A stretch of 39,497 nucleotides of DNA from Bacteroidales bacterium (GCA_025454815.1 JALONR010000030.1:1-39497), one strand, 5' to 3'. Shown: positions 1 to 8,512, counted from the stretch's first letter. A program made the numbers and translations. Notes: generated by a model not told the origin, from the letters alone.

Positions 1-941
1 TTCCGTCCCGCCGCCTTCATCCCTCCCGCCGCATCATTTATTGCCAGCTGTACAGCACCGGCAACCTCATTGACCATCTCAGGGTACAATGTGCAGAATG
101 ATGCAAGGATCTCCATACCGTAGGCCCTGGGTGCAACCGGTGCAGACTGCTCCCGCATGATATCCATGCAGTAGTCTATCAGTCTGGCATGGTGTGACTG
201 CGGAATGTCACTCAAATCACTCTTCATAATCACCCTCATGAACGAGCGTTGAACGCTCTCATTGGGCACAGAGGGGAGAGCCTCAATCATCAGCCCAAGA
301 TAAGGCGCCATCACCTTCGGATTTACGTCAACCACCTTTGAGAGGGCCCAGGAAGACATGAATCCCACCCTCTTCCCGGTGCTCGAACTAAGTGTTACCA
401 GCTGTGACACGAGGTTGGTATCATTCACTGCCGAGTGTGCCACCATGGTTATCTCCTCTACGCTGCTGACCCTGCCCATCATCCGTGCCAGTTCCTCTCC
501 TGCCTCTGCTGTCATCTGTGCGGTATCCTCCCCGGTCTCAATACTCTCTGAACACCGGTAACCATCACCATACTGTCCGGCAACCGGAATGTCAGCAGCT
601 GTAAGATCCAGGGTCAACAGTTCCCGGGGCTGCATCCACCTGAACTGGTCATGCTCACGCAGAACCGGCTTTGAGGTTAGCGTGTCACAAAGGAACGGTA
701 TCAGCCTGATTTTTTTATCTCCGTAATCATACACAACCTCATTGAGCCTGCCGCATATGACAATGTCCATCCCCAGTTCCTCGTCTATCTCCCTGATAAT
801 GCAATCTTCGTGATCCTCCCCTGCCCTGGTTTTTCCCCCGGGAAACTCCCACTTGCCGGCATTGCCCATTCCCGGGCCCCGCCGCACTGCCAGCACCAGC
901 CCTTCCTCATTCCGTATAACCGCACATGTCACGTCAATCAT
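1..941 (-). CDS. Nudix hydrolase (MutT-like) with helical repeat-like C-terminal extension, partial
   Basis: The reading frame starts at 941 and runs open to the window edge, giving at least 313 residues without a stop, so the C-terminus lies outside. The first ~130 residues are a MutT-type Nudix domain: a full Nudix box G-x5-E-x7-REIDEELGM follows WEFPGGK at about residues 36-60. Family members hydrolyse nucleoside diphosphate-X compounds, typically oxidised dNTPs, using Mg2+ bound by the REUxEE glutamates. After a short linker the remaining ~170 residues are alpha-helical in character with repeated hydrophobic heptads, reminiscent of HEAT/ARM-type repeats; I do not recognise a named family. 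Stand-alone MutT proteins are about 130 residues, so the extension is unusual. The start codon overlaps the stop of the HsdR_N gene by 4 bases (ATGA), suggesting translational coupling. The Nudix assignment is firm; the extension is unassigned. Confidence 0.85.
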   Translation of the reverse strand, partial: MIDVTCAVIRNEEGLVLAVRRGPGMGNAGKWEFPGGKTRAGEDHEDCIIREIDEELGMDIVICGRLNEVVYDYGDKKIRLIPFLCDTLTSKPVLREHDQFRWMQPRELLTLDLTAADIPVAGQYGDGYRCSESIETGEDTAQMTAEAGEELARMMGRVSSVEEITMVAHSAVNDTNLVSQLVTLSSSTGKRVGFMSSWALSKVVDVNPKVMAPYLGLMIEALPSVPNESVQRSFMRVIMKSDLSDIPQSHHARLIDYCMDIMREQSAPVAPRAYGMEILASFCTLYPEMVNEVAGAVQLAINDAAGGMKAAGR

Positions 942-1402
942 GACCCGCTCCGTATGATGGTTTCATAATCAGGTATCTGGTCCAGTAACCGGAAGCTTCG
1001 TTTGGCAATATCTGTCTCTCCGGCAAAGTGTGTAATACCGTTGGTAACGACAAGGTATCTGACACCGTAGCTGAAGTTGTAGTTGATTACCTGGTCAAAG
1101 ACCTCCTGTGTTATCTTCACCTCCGGTGACTTGCATTCAACTATGAGCACCGGTTCTCCGGCCCTGTCATGCACCAGTATGTCAGCCCTCCGGAGCATTG
1201 AATTGAGCCTGAATGACCCTTCAATCTTAATCAGTCCGGGAGGATACCCGAGCCAGCCTGTCAGGTAATTCACAAAATGCTGCCTAACCCACTCTTCGGG
1301 GGTCAACGCCACATATTTCTTCCTGAATGCGTCATAGATGAGCCTGTTTCCGGGCCCCTCTTTAATCCGCAATGAACAGGGAGGCAGTTTCAGTGGTTTC
1401 AA
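938..1402 (-). CDS. HsdR_N-domain (PD-(D/E)xK nuclease-like) protein
   Basis: This 154-residue protein matches the stand-alone 'type I restriction enzyme R protein N-terminal domain' family common in Bacteroidota. A PD-(D/E)xK-type core is visible: RADILVHD (Asp74) followed by VLIVECKS (Glu89, Lys91), which are the expected metal-binding and catalytic residues. No helicase domain, HsdM or HsdS gene is present, so it is not part of a recognisable restriction system here. It is divergent from AMP nucleosidase and overlaps the downstream Nudix gene by 4 bases. The neighbourhood of nucleotide-pool and replication genes suggests housekeeping DNA or nucleotide quality control, but that is inference. 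Cellular role unknown. Confidence 0.8.
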   Translation of the reverse strand: MKPLKLPPCSLRIKEGPGNRLIYDAFRKKYVALTPEEWVRQHFVNYLTGWLGYPPGLIKIEGSFRLNSMLRRADILVHDRAGEPVLIVECKSPEVKITQEVFDQVINYNFSYGVRYLVVTNGITHFAGETDIAKRSFRLLDQIPDYETIIRSGS

Positions 1403-1419
1403 CTTTTGTTGTATTTTTG
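1388..1419 (+). promoter_or_regulatory. Candidate Bacteroidetes-type promoter for AMP nucleosidase
   Basis: A perfect -7 element TATTTTTG (1412-1419) lies 20 bases after TTTC (1388-1391), close to the Bacteroidetes consensus TTTG-N19/20-TAnnTTTG. It would start transcription near 1426 and leave a leader of about 38 bases before the ATG at 1465. This also argues against the longer reading frame that begins at 1372. Confidence 0.5.
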
Positions 1420-1464
1420 GTTACCCTTAGGCAGGGCAAATATAAACAAACAGCTTTTGAGAAC

Positions 1465-2235
1465 ATGAGAACCAAGGAAGATATAGTGAACAACTGGCTG
1501 CCCCGCTACACAGGAAAGGAGCTCACCTCCTTCGGCGAATTCATCCTGCTTACGAACTTTACTCATTACGTTGAAACCTTTGCCAGGTGGAACGATGTGC
1601 ATGTTGAAGGAAAGGACAAGAACTGGCCGAATGCCACTGCCGACGGTATTACCATCCTCAACTTCGGGATGGGGAGCCCCAATGCCGCCACGGTCATGGA
1701 CCTGCTCAGCGCCATCCAGCCGAAGGCTGTTCTTTTCCTCGGCAAATGCGGAGGGCTGAAGAAGAAGAACAAGCTCGGTGACCTTATCCTTCCGATAGCC
1801 GCCATCAGGAGCGACGGTACCTCGAATGACTACCTGCCGCTGGAGATCCCCGCATTGCCTGCCTTCAAGCTGCAGAGCGCCGTCTCCGCAGCCATAGTCC
1901 GCAATAACCTTGAATACTGGACCGGAACCGTCTATACCACAAACAGGAGGGTATGGGAGTATGATGACCGTTTCAAGAAATACCTGGTCAAAACCAGGGC
2001 AATGGCCATAGACATGGAAACAGCCACCATCTTTACCGTAGGCTTTGCAAACGAGATACCCACCGGCGCACTCCTGTTGGTCTCTGACCAGCCGATGATC
2101 TCAACAGGCATCAAGACAGGCGAAAGCGACCAGAAAGTGACCAGCCAGTTTGCAGACACTCATCTTCGCATCGGAATTGAAGCACTTACAGAAATAAAAG
2201 AAAACGGGATATCAGTCAAACACCTCCGTTTCTGA
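1465..2235 (+). CDS. amn: AMP nucleosidase
   Basis: Predicted to cleave AMP to adenine and ribose 5-phosphate in the cytoplasm. The protein belongs to the nucleoside phosphorylase superfamily: a GKCGGLKKKNKLGDLILP segment, then AIDMETATIFTVGF with the substrate-binding Met-Glu, and LVSDQP with the catalytic Asp. The length of 256 residues fits the short Bacteroidota type rather than the ~480-residue E. coli enzyme. I chose ATG 1465 (protein begins MRTKEDIVNNWLPRYTG) because the longer frame from 1372 would overlap the divergent gene and its first 31 residues look non-coding. The stop overlaps the holA start by one base (TGATG), so the two genes are probably translationally coupled. Confidence 0.88.
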   Translation: MRTKEDIVNNWLPRYTGKELTSFGEFILLTNFTHYVETFARWNDVHVEGKDKNWPNATADGITILNFGMGSPNAATVMDLLSAIQPKAVLFLGKCGGLKKKNKLGDLILPIAAIRSDGTSNDYLPLEIPALPAFKLQSAVSAAIVRNNLEYWTGTVYTTNRRVWEYDDRFKKYLVKTRAMAIDMETATIFTVGFANEIPTGALLLVSDQPMISTGIKTGESDQKVTSQFADTHLRIGIEALTEIKENGISVKHLRF

Positions 2236-3242
2236 TGGCAACCGACTACAAGGAAATCTTAAGGGATCTTCGCAACAAGATCTACAAACCTGTCTACTTC
2301 CTGGCCGGGAAGGAACCTTACTATATTGATCTTATAACGGACTTTATCGAGGACAAGGTCCTGGACGAGTCAGAAAAGGCCTTCAACCAGACAGTACTGT
2401 ACGGCCTTGATGTAACGGTGACCCAGGTGATTGAGACCTGCCGCCGCTTCCCGATGATGGCCAACCAGCAGGTGGTCATAGTTCGCGAAGCGCAGAAGAT
2501 GAAGAAGGTAGATGACTTGCTCGTCTACATTGAGAACCCCCTCAACTCAACCATACTTGTTGTCGCTTACAAATACGAAGACCTGGACAAGAGAAAATCG
2601 CTCTACAAATCGCTCTCGAAAAAGGGATGGTATTATGAATCAGACAAGGTTCCGGAGTACCAGATACCGGGGTGGATTGACAGGTACCTGACTGACAGGG
2701 GAATAATGGCCGGTCCTGACTCCTCCAGGCTTCTTTCGGAGTTCCTTGGAAATGACCTCGGGAAGATTGCCAATGAGCTTGAGAAACTTATTATCTCACT
2801 GCCTAAGGAGAACCCCCGGATAACCCCTGAACTTATCGAGAAAAGCATCGGCATAAGCAAGGACTACAGTCCCAACGAGCTCTGGAAAGCCATTGTATAC
2901 CGTGATCCGCTCAAGGCGGCCAGGGTGGTGAACTATTATGCAGGTCATTCCAAAAAAGAGGTCATCCCCCTCATATTCCCGGTACTCTTCTCAAGTTTCA
3001 GCCGCGTGCTGATTTTTCACAGCCTGAAAGACAAGAGTGACGGTAATGTTGTTGCAATGCTTAAGACCTATCCCGGCTACGTGAGAGACTTCAGGACTGC
3101 GGCTTCACTGTACAGTCCGGGTGCATGCATGAACATCATTTCGCTGATACGGTCATATGACCTCAAGGCGAAGGGGTTCGGCGAAGCTGGAAGCGATCCA
3201 GGCGATCTGCTCCGGGAGCTGGTTTTCAAGATAATGCACTAG
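2235..3242 (+). CDS. holA: DNA polymerase III, delta subunit
   Basis: This 335-residue protein matches HolA, the clamp-loader subunit that opens the beta sliding clamp. The N-terminal AAA-like domain is recognisable from PVYFLAGKEPYYIDLITDFI, a degenerate P-loop region typical of delta, and from VVIVREAQKMKKVDDL. The middle has the characteristic segment LGNDLGKIANELEKL, followed by the helical C-terminal collar domain. Length is normal for the family. It overlaps the AMP nucleosidase stop by one base and converges on yqgE, with only 7 bases between the two stop codons and no evident terminator. Confidence 0.9.
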   Translation: MATDYKEILRDLRNKIYKPVYFLAGKEPYYIDLITDFIEDKVLDESEKAFNQTVLYGLDVTVTQVIETCRRFPMMANQQVVIVREAQKMKKVDDLLVYIENPLNSTILVVAYKYEDLDKRKSLYKSLSKKGWYYESDKVPEYQIPGWIDRYLTDRGIMAGPDSSRLLSEFLGNDLGKIANELEKLIISLPKENPRITPELIEKSIGISKDYSPNELWKAIVYRDPLKAARVVNYYAGHSKKEVIPLIFPVLFSSFSRVLIFHSLKDKSDGNVVAMLKTYPGYVRDFRTAASLYSPGACMNIISLIRSYDLKAKGFGEAGSDPGDLLRELVFKIMH

Positions 3243-3249
3243 AAAAAAA

Positions 3250-3837
3250 TCAGTTCATCTCCGGTGACTCGGGGAATTCAGCCCAGATCCGGTATTTGTT
3301 GTTCAGTGACCGGAGCACGTCGCGCCACACATTGCCGCGGCTCTTCATTATCACTTCGGGAGGTACCCTTGCGATCACCCATGAGTTCTCACTGAGTTCT
3401 CGTTTAAGCTGTCCCTTCTCCCACCCCGAATAGCCCAGGAAGAACCGCACCTGGTCACGCCCTATTGTGCCTGTGGCGATCAGGTTACGGAGGGCATCTA
3501 TATCTCCGCCCCACCAGATTCCGGGTATCACCGGCACGCTGCCCGGCACCTTCCTGCCAAGGGTATGCAGATAATGCAGGGTATCAGGTGAAACGGGCCC
3601 GCCAACCGAAAGGTGCTCATCCCAGCCATCAAAACCATCGACGGCACTGCTGACCATCAGGTCTATAACCCTGTTGAGGATGAAACCAACCGTACCCTCT
3701 GCGGTATGCTCGGTCAGAAATACTATGGTACGGTTAAAAAAACGGTCCGTCAGGAAGGGCTCTGATATGAGCACCCTTCCCTTTTCCGGGATCTTGTCCT
3801 CTGGATTTATGCTGAAAATGTCAGGATATTGAGCCAT
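3250..3837 (-). CDS. yqgE: YqgE/AlgH family protein (UPF0301)
   Basis: The protein is 195 residues, the normal UPF0301 length, with the family hallmarks GRVLISEPFLTDRFFNRTIV, GTVGFILNR and LSVGGPV, and later FFLGYSGWEKGQL. The molecular function of this family is not established; the AlgH name comes from Pseudomonas alginate genetics. The ATG at 3837 gives an N-terminus in line with the family. It is convergent with holA and divergent from the NhaC-like antiporter, whose longest possible frame would overlap this start by 9 bases. Confidence 0.9.
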   Translation of the reverse strand: MAQYPDIFSINPEDKIPEKGRVLISEPFLTDRFFNRTIVFLTEHTAEGTVGFILNRVIDLMVSSAVDGFDGWDEHLSVGGPVSPDTLHYLHTLGRKVPGSVPVIPGIWWGGDIDALRNLIATGTIGRDQVRFFLGYSGWEKGQLKRELSENSWVIARVPPEVIMKSRGNVWRDVLRSLNNKYRIWAEFPESPEMN

Positions 3838-3939
3838 ATGTCAGCAAAAATGACCATACAAAATAACATCTTTTGTCATCAAAACCAAGAAAAGTCGGGG
3901 AAAATAGTAAATTGCACGTTTCAATTCCAGAAAGCATAC

Positions 3940-5451
3940 ATGTCTTTAAAACAGTACAAAACACCCACGATGCTGCAGTCTCTGCTGCCTATCGCGGTAC
4001 TGATAATCCTGCTGACACTCAACGTAAAGTTCTTCCGTGATGACACCCTGTCAGGGGCCAACCAGATAGCCCTTATACTGGCGGCAGCGGTGGCAGGTGT
4101 GATAGCTGTGAGCCTGGGTTACCGGTGGCTTTTCATTCGTGAGCGGGTCATCAAGGGAATAGGAACGGCCATGCCGGCAATCCTGATACTCTTTCTTATC
4201 GGGTCACTGGCCGGCACCTGGATGATCAGCGGCGTGGTGCCGATGCTGATCTATTACGGGCTGGAGATTCTGCATCCGAAGATTTTCCTTTTTGCCGCGG
4301 TGGTGATCTGTGCAGTGGTCTCAGTCTCCACGGGCAGCTCATGGTCAACAGTGGCCACAATCGGTGTGGCCTTGCTGGGCATAGGCAAGGCACTGGGTTT
4401 CAGTGAGGCCATGATTGCCGGAGCCATTATTTCAGGGGCATATTTCGGCGACAAGATGTCTCCACTGTCTGACACTACCAATCTTGCACCGGCTGTGGCA
4501 GGTACAGACCTGTTCACCCATGTCAGGTACATGGTTATAACCACCACGCCGTCACTGGCAATTACCCTATTGATTTTCCTTGTAATAGGATTTACAATAG
4601 ACCTTCATGGAGGAACCACCAGCGCTGATGCTGTCCAGGCCGCCATAAAGGCCAAGTTCAATATTTCCCCGCTTCTTCTCCTGGTGCCGGCAATGCTTAT
4701 TTACATAATCGTTAAGAAGATACCCCCTCTGCCATCACTTCTGGCGGGTACTCTGCTTGCGGCGGTATTTGCCATAATCTTTCAGCCGCATATCCTCGAG
4801 GAGGTTGCCGCCACCGGAGGCTCATTCGTTAAGCAGGCATATATAGCTGTGATGAAGACCATGTTTGGCTCCGTTTCAGTGACCACCGGCGACGCGTCGG
4901 TGGATGAACTCATGAGAACCCGTGGCATGGCCGGCATGCTGAACACTGTCTGGCTTATCATCTGTGCAATGGTATTCGGGGGAATCATGGAGGCCTGCGG
5001 TATGCTCAGGACCATCACCGGCAAACTCATGAGATTTGTACACAATGCCGGGACACTTGTCGGATCAACCGTTGCTACGTGTCTCTTCTTCAATGTGACT
5101 GCCTCAGACCAGTACCTCTCAATAGTAATACCGGGGAGGATGTACGCAAAGAAGTTCCGTGACATGGGATTCAAGCCGGAGCTGCTGAGCCGTTCACTGG
5201 AGGACTCAGGGACAGTCACATCGGTGCTGATTCCGTGGAACACCTGCGGTGCCACACAGTCAGGCGTCCTGGGCGTCTCCACATGGGCATACGCTCCCTA
5301 CTGCTTCTTCAATATCATCAGCCCGTTCATGAGCGTCTTTATAGCCTCAGTGGGGTTCAGGATCCGGAAGTACACCCCTGAAGAACATGCAAAGGTACTC
5401 GAGGAGGCTGATGCCGCTGACAGGGAACTCTACAAGGAAGAGGAAGCCTGA
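3940..5451 (+). CDS. nhaC: Na+/H+ antiporter, NhaC family
   Basis: This 503-residue integral membrane protein has about a dozen hydrophobic segments and the NhaC core signature STGSSWSTVATIGVAL followed by ISGAYFGDKMSPLSDTTNLA, the conserved substrate-region motif. A second matching region near the C-terminus, with FNVTASDQYLSIVIPGRM and SRSLEDSGTVTSVLIPWNTC, completes the inverted two-half layout. NhaC proteins exchange Na+ for H+, and some relatives carry malate/lactate. I set the start at ATG 3940 because the frame upstream (from 3829) is non-hydrophobic, overlaps yqgE and looks untranslated; ATG 3970 is possible. It lies close to the nqr operon, fitting a sodium-based energy economy. Confidence 0.88.
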   Translation: MSLKQYKTPTMLQSLLPIAVLIILLTLNVKFFRDDTLSGANQIALILAAAVAGVIAVSLGYRWLFIRERVIKGIGTAMPAILILFLIGSLAGTWMISGVVPMLIYYGLEILHPKIFLFAAVVICAVVSVSTGSSWSTVATIGVALLGIGKALGFSEAMIAGAIISGAYFGDKMSPLSDTTNLAPAVAGTDLFTHVRYMVITTTPSLAITLLIFLVIGFTIDLHGGTTSADAVQAAIKAKFNISPLLLLVPAMLIYIIVKKIPPLPSLLAGTLLAAVFAIIFQPHILEEVAATGGSFVKQAYIAVMKTMFGSVSVTTGDASVDELMRTRGMAGMLNTVWLIICAMVFGGIMEACGMLRTITGKLMRFVHNAGTLVGSTVATCLFFNVTASDQYLSIVIPGRMYAKKFRDMGFKPELLSRSLEDSGTVTSVLIPWNTCGATQSGVLGVSTWAYAPYCFFNIISPFMSVFIASVGFRIRKYTPEEHAKVLEEADAADRELYKEEEA

Positions 5452-5693
5452 CAGCTCCCCCGCCGGTATTGCCCGGCTAATCTGACTTCACCGTTCTGGC
5501 CCCGCCATTCTGGCTTCGCCGGCATGGACCGGCCGGTCTCCCCCGGTCCGCGAACAATAACAGCTCCTGACCCTGCCACGGAGACTGCCGTATTGAACTG
5601 CCTGTTTCCGCGCCGGTTTGATCAGGCCGGCGAACAAACAGGAATCCCGGGTGTTTTATTATGGTTATATTTGTTAACTGAATTATTGGAATC
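5452..5693. other. Intergenic stretch, no gene seen
   Basis: This GC-rich gap between the antiporter and the small membrane-protein gene contains short imperfect repeats, such as TTCTGGCCCCGCC and TTCTGGCTTCGCC at about 5494-5519, and a weak 5-bp GCCGG/CCGGC hairpin just after the nhaC stop with no U-tract. The short open frames here on both strands have no recognisable protein character. Confidence 0.5.
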
Positions 5694-5918
5694 ATGCTTC
5701 TCAAGCTCCTCGTAATATCGGCAATACTTATCGGCCTTTCACTGGCAGGGATGGCTATAACCATTCTGCTCAAACCGAAGGGTCGCTTCCCCGAGACTCA
5801 CGTGGGCCATAACAAGGAGATGCGAAAGAGGGGGATATCATGTGCAAGAAACACCGATACCGGTTGCAGTCCGGTAAACAGGGAAGCATGCTGCCTCCGC
5901 ACCCTGGAGGAGGAGTAA
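5694..5918 (+). CDS. Small single-helix membrane protein next to the nqr operon
   Basis: This 74-residue protein has one N-terminal transmembrane helix (about residues 2-27) and a basic soluble tail beginning KPKGRFPETHVGHNKEMRKRGISCARN. From memory, small Bacteroidota membrane proteins with the pattern 'K-G-x-FP-x-THV-x-x-NK-x-x-x-KRGI-x-C' occur repeatedly near ApbE/Nqr genes, so I think it is real despite its size. Four Cys residues sit in the tail, two of them adjacent near the end. An analogy with NqrM (the Cys-rich one-helix Nqr assembly factor, DUF539) is tempting, but the sequence does not match that family and the link is inference. It is convergent with apbE. The last ~20 residues may be strain-specific, since the gene runs into a heptamer repeat tract. 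Confidence 0.6.
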   Translation: MLLKLLVISAILIGLSLAGMAITILLKPKGRFPETHVGHNKEMRKRGISCARNTDTGCSPVNREACCLRTLEEE

Positions 5919-5919
5919 G

Positions 5920-5947
5920 GATTTGCGATGTGCGACTCGCGATGCGC
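5920..5947. repeat. Degenerate heptamer tandem repeat
   Basis: Four consecutive 7-base units GATTTGC, GATGTGC, GACTCGC and GATGCGC lie immediately after the stop of the small membrane-protein gene. A two-unit version (GATTTGC, GATGCCC) is at 21005-21018. Confidence 0.6.
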
Positions 5948-6046
5948 GAATTCTCAAAATGCCAGGCACAGAATTGTCCCGGCCTTACGGTCCGGATCTC
6001 CGTTTTCTCCTACAGCACATCAGGACTTCAGTACTGCAACACCTGA

Positions 6047-7057
6047 TTATTCTGAAATCAGAAGTTTTTTTAATCCATCCGAGACCCAGGTCTTCATCTC
6101 TCCGTTTTCATCAGAGTATACCAGGTAACCCTCCAGGAAATCATACTTCTCAATAAATGCTATCGCAGCATCTTTTCCTCCCACCATGCAGGCAGTGGCC
6201 CAGGCGTCTGCCACCGCTCCGGTCGGGGCAATGATTGTGGCGCTGAGAAGGGTGTGCCTCACAGGGTAACCGGTTCGCGGGTCAATGGTGTGAGAGTACT
6301 TGACCCCGTTCTCGACAAAGAATTTTCTGTAATTGCCCGAGGTGGCCAGGGCAAGGCCATCAAGCCTTATACGCGCCTGTATATCAGCCCCGGGGATATA
6401 GTTACCATCGGCAGGGGTGTCAATTCCCACCTTCCACCCTGCACCGTGCTTGTCACCCAGTGTCCGCACCTCACCTCCAACCTCCGCCAGGCACTGGGAA
6501 ATACCGGAGCGGGCTATCAGGTCTGCCACCAGGTCAACGGTATAACCCTGGGCAATGGCATTGACATCTATGAACATGTCCGGATCAGCCTTGATGATCC
6601 TTTCCCCCTCCATACGGACCTTATCCATACCGACAAGCGCCAGGAGTGAGTCCAGCATTGATTCATCAAAACGTTTAATGGCATCGGGGCCGAATCCCCA
6701 TGCCTTAACCAGGGGACCAACAGTTATGTCAAAGTATCCTCCGCTCTGCGCGGAGACCTCTGCCGCAGCCCGGAACACCTCCCTGAAGAGCGTGTCCGTC
6801 AGGTCGCTGCGGTTGGCATTGATGGCAGAGATAACCGACGAATCATTGTAGATTGAGAGTGAGTTGTCAATCCGGGTAAAAAGTTTTTCAATATCCTGGC
6901 GCAGTGCCATGACATCAAGTCCCGGTGTTTTCTCAACCACAATATGGTAGGTGGTGCCCTGGGTCAGGCCGTTCAGTTCCGCGTATTCAGGTTGCGGAGA
7001 ACAACCGGCAAGAACATTAACCGATAACAGGATAAGGAAGATTCTTCTCATTTTCAT
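6047..7057 (-). CDS. apbE: ApbE-type FAD:protein FMN transferase, lipoprotein
   Basis: ApbE uses FAD to attach FMN covalently to Thr residues of NqrB and NqrC (and related proteins) at the membrane. The 336-residue protein begins with a lipoprotein signal peptide ending VLAGC (Cys19), placing it on the periplasmic side. Family motifs follow: GTTYHIV near the start, VDVNAIAQGYTVD-like Mg2+/FAD-binding segment (here DVNAIAQGYTVDLV), SHTIDPRTGYPV, and DAWATACMVGG near the C-terminus. It lies 183 bases downstream of nqrF in the same direction, the usual Nqr operon position. It probably serves the two flavinylated subunits encoded just upstream. Confidence 0.93.
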   Translation of the reverse strand: MKMRRIFLILLSVNVLAGCSPQPEYAELNGLTQGTTYHIVVEKTPGLDVMALRQDIEKLFTRIDNSLSIYNDSSVISAINANRSDLTDTLFREVFRAAAEVSAQSGGYFDITVGPLVKAWGFGPDAIKRFDESMLDSLLALVGMDKVRMEGERIIKADPDMFIDVNAIAQGYTVDLVADLIARSGISQCLAEVGGEVRTLGDKHGAGWKVGIDTPADGNYIPGADIQARIRLDGLALATSGNYRKFFVENGVKYSHTIDPRTGYPVRHTLLSATIIAPTGAVADAWATACMVGGKDAAIAFIEKYDFLEGYLVYSDENGEMKTWVSDGLKKLLISE

Positions 7058-7199
7058 GTATGCTTTGCCTCATTGCAGTCTTGCACTCCTGGCGGAGCGA
7101 TCCGCAAATCCCGGCCGGAAGTACCGGACGGTCATGCTGACTGCTGTCCCGATCCGCCACCTTCGTCAGCGGCTCAAACTGCCGACTGCCGCCGCCCCG

Positions 7200-7217
7200 A
7201 TCCGCCAGCCGGCGGAT
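7200..7217. repeat. Perfect 7-bp inverted repeat between nqrF and apbE
   Basis: ATCCGCC (7200-7206), a 4-base loop, and GGCGGAT (7211-7217) form a GC-rich hairpin 24 bases after the nqrF stop. No U-tract follows on the minus strand, so it is more likely an mRNA-stabilising or partially attenuating structure than a simple terminator. Two more GATCCGC words occur in the same 183-base gap. Confidence 0.45.
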
Positions 7218-7240
7218 GCGGGATAAAACGGCTGACTGGT

Positions 7241-8497
7241 TTAGCCTCCAAAATCATCAAACGCAATATTCTCCTCCGGTACCCCGAGGTTGTCAAGCAT
7301 ATTCAGGACAGCAGCGTTCATCACCGGTGGTCCGCAGAGATAATACTCAATCTCCTCCGGTAACTGCTGCTTGCTAAGGTAGTTGTCAAGCAGCACCTTG
7401 TGAATGAATCCTGTGTATCCTGTCCAGTTATCCTCGGGCAGTGGCTCTGAGAGGGCAAGGTTGAAAGTAAAATTGGGAAACTTCTTCTCGAGATCCCTGA
7501 ACTCATCCTCATAGAAAACCTCCCTTTTTGATCTCGCTCCGTACCAGTAGGAGATCTTGCGGTCAGACTTCTGGGTCTTGAGAAGATGGAAGATATGTGA
7601 CCTCAGCGGTGCCATTCCTGCGCCGCCGCCCACATAAACCATCTCGTTTTCAGAGTTCTTGATATGGAACTCGCCGTAAGGACCGCTGATTGAGACCTTA
7701 TCACCCGGCTTGCGCGAGAAGATATAGGTTGAGCATATCCCCGGAGGGACATTCATAAACTGTTTCCGTGCGTTGTCCCATGGCGGCGTGGCAATACGTA
7801 TGTTCAGTATTATTAGGTTCTTTTCTGCCGGGTAGTTGGCCATGGAATAAGCCCTGTAAGTCTCCTCGGTGTTCTTGAACTTCAGGTCCCACATTTTGAA
7901 CTTGTCCCAGTCAGCCCGGTACTCCTCTTCCACATCGATATCCCTTCCGAACTCCACATCATACTTTGGCACATCAATCTGGATATAATCGCCTGACCTG
8001 AAATTGAGGTCCTCGCCTTCCGGCAGCCTGACCACAAATTCCTTGATGAATGTGGCAACGTTCCTGTTGGAGACCACCTCGCACTCCCATTTCCTGACTC
8101 CCAGGACTGCCTCGGGGACTTTGATCGTCATGTTCTCCCTGACCTTTACCTGGCATCCGAGGCGCCAGTTGTCATGCTGTTCACGACGGGTGAAAAAGCC
8201 TGTTTCGGTTGGCAGTATTGAACCGCCGCCGTCGGTGATCTGGCATTTGCACATACCGCAAGTACCTCCCCCGCCACATGCTGAAGGAAGGAAGATGCCG
8301 TTGTTTGACATCGTTGAAAGAAGACTGGAGCCCGGTGAGACAACCATCTCCCTGTCATTGATCTTCAGCGTGACATCGCCCTGGGGTGTCAGTTTCTGCC
8401 TGGCATAAAGCAGCACCACCACCAGCAGTATCATAACCAGAACAAATACTGCTATGCTGATCAGAACGGTGCCTGCAATTGATAAACCTAATATCAT
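7241..8497 (-). CDS. nqrF: Na+-translocating NADH:quinone reductase subunit F
   Basis: NqrF is the NADH dehydrogenase input module of Na+-NQR. The 418 residues show one N-terminal membrane helix (about 5-30), a 2Fe-2S ferredoxin domain with Cys74, Cys80, Cys83 and Cys115 (SACGGGGTCGMCKC, then GCQVKV), an FAD-binding motif YRAYSMANYP, and an NADH-binding YVGGGAGMAPLRSH. The C-terminus ends FDDFGG, typical of the family. The length matches Vibrio NqrF (~408). It is the last nqr gene of the operon, 15 bases after nqrE, and hands electrons through the 2Fe-2S centre to the membrane flavins. Confidence 0.97.
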   Translation of the reverse strand: MILGLSIAGTVLISIAVFVLVMILLVVVLLYARQKLTPQGDVTLKINDREMVVSPGSSLLSTMSNNGIFLPSACGGGGTCGMCKCQITDGGGSILPTETGFFTRREQHDNWRLGCQVKVRENMTIKVPEAVLGVRKWECEVVSNRNVATFIKEFVVRLPEGEDLNFRSGDYIQIDVPKYDVEFGRDIDVEEEYRADWDKFKMWDLKFKNTEETYRAYSMANYPAEKNLIILNIRIATPPWDNARKQFMNVPPGICSTYIFSRKPGDKVSISGPYGEFHIKNSENEMVYVGGGAGMAPLRSHIFHLLKTQKSDRKISYWYGARSKREVFYEDEFRDLEKKFPNFTFNLALSEPLPEDNWTGYTGFIHKVLLDNYLSKQQLPEEIEYYLCGPPVMNAAVLNMLDNLGVPEENIAFDDFGG

Positions 8498-8512
8498 TTC
8501 TCTACAATTTCA

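Noticed and set aside
1372..1464. N-terminal extension of AMP nucleosidase
   Set aside because: It overlaps the divergent HsdR_N gene and the candidate promoter; family length and sequence begin at 1465.
4782..5282. A 166-codon minus-strand open frame inside nhaC
   Set aside because: It is antisense to conserved membrane segments and has no recognisable domain.
6043..6071. Possible plus-strand terminator (CTGATT/AATCAG stem then seven T)
   Set aside because: The stem is only 6 AT-rich pairs, three bases separate it from the T-run, and the T-run lies within the apbE coding end; too weak to call.
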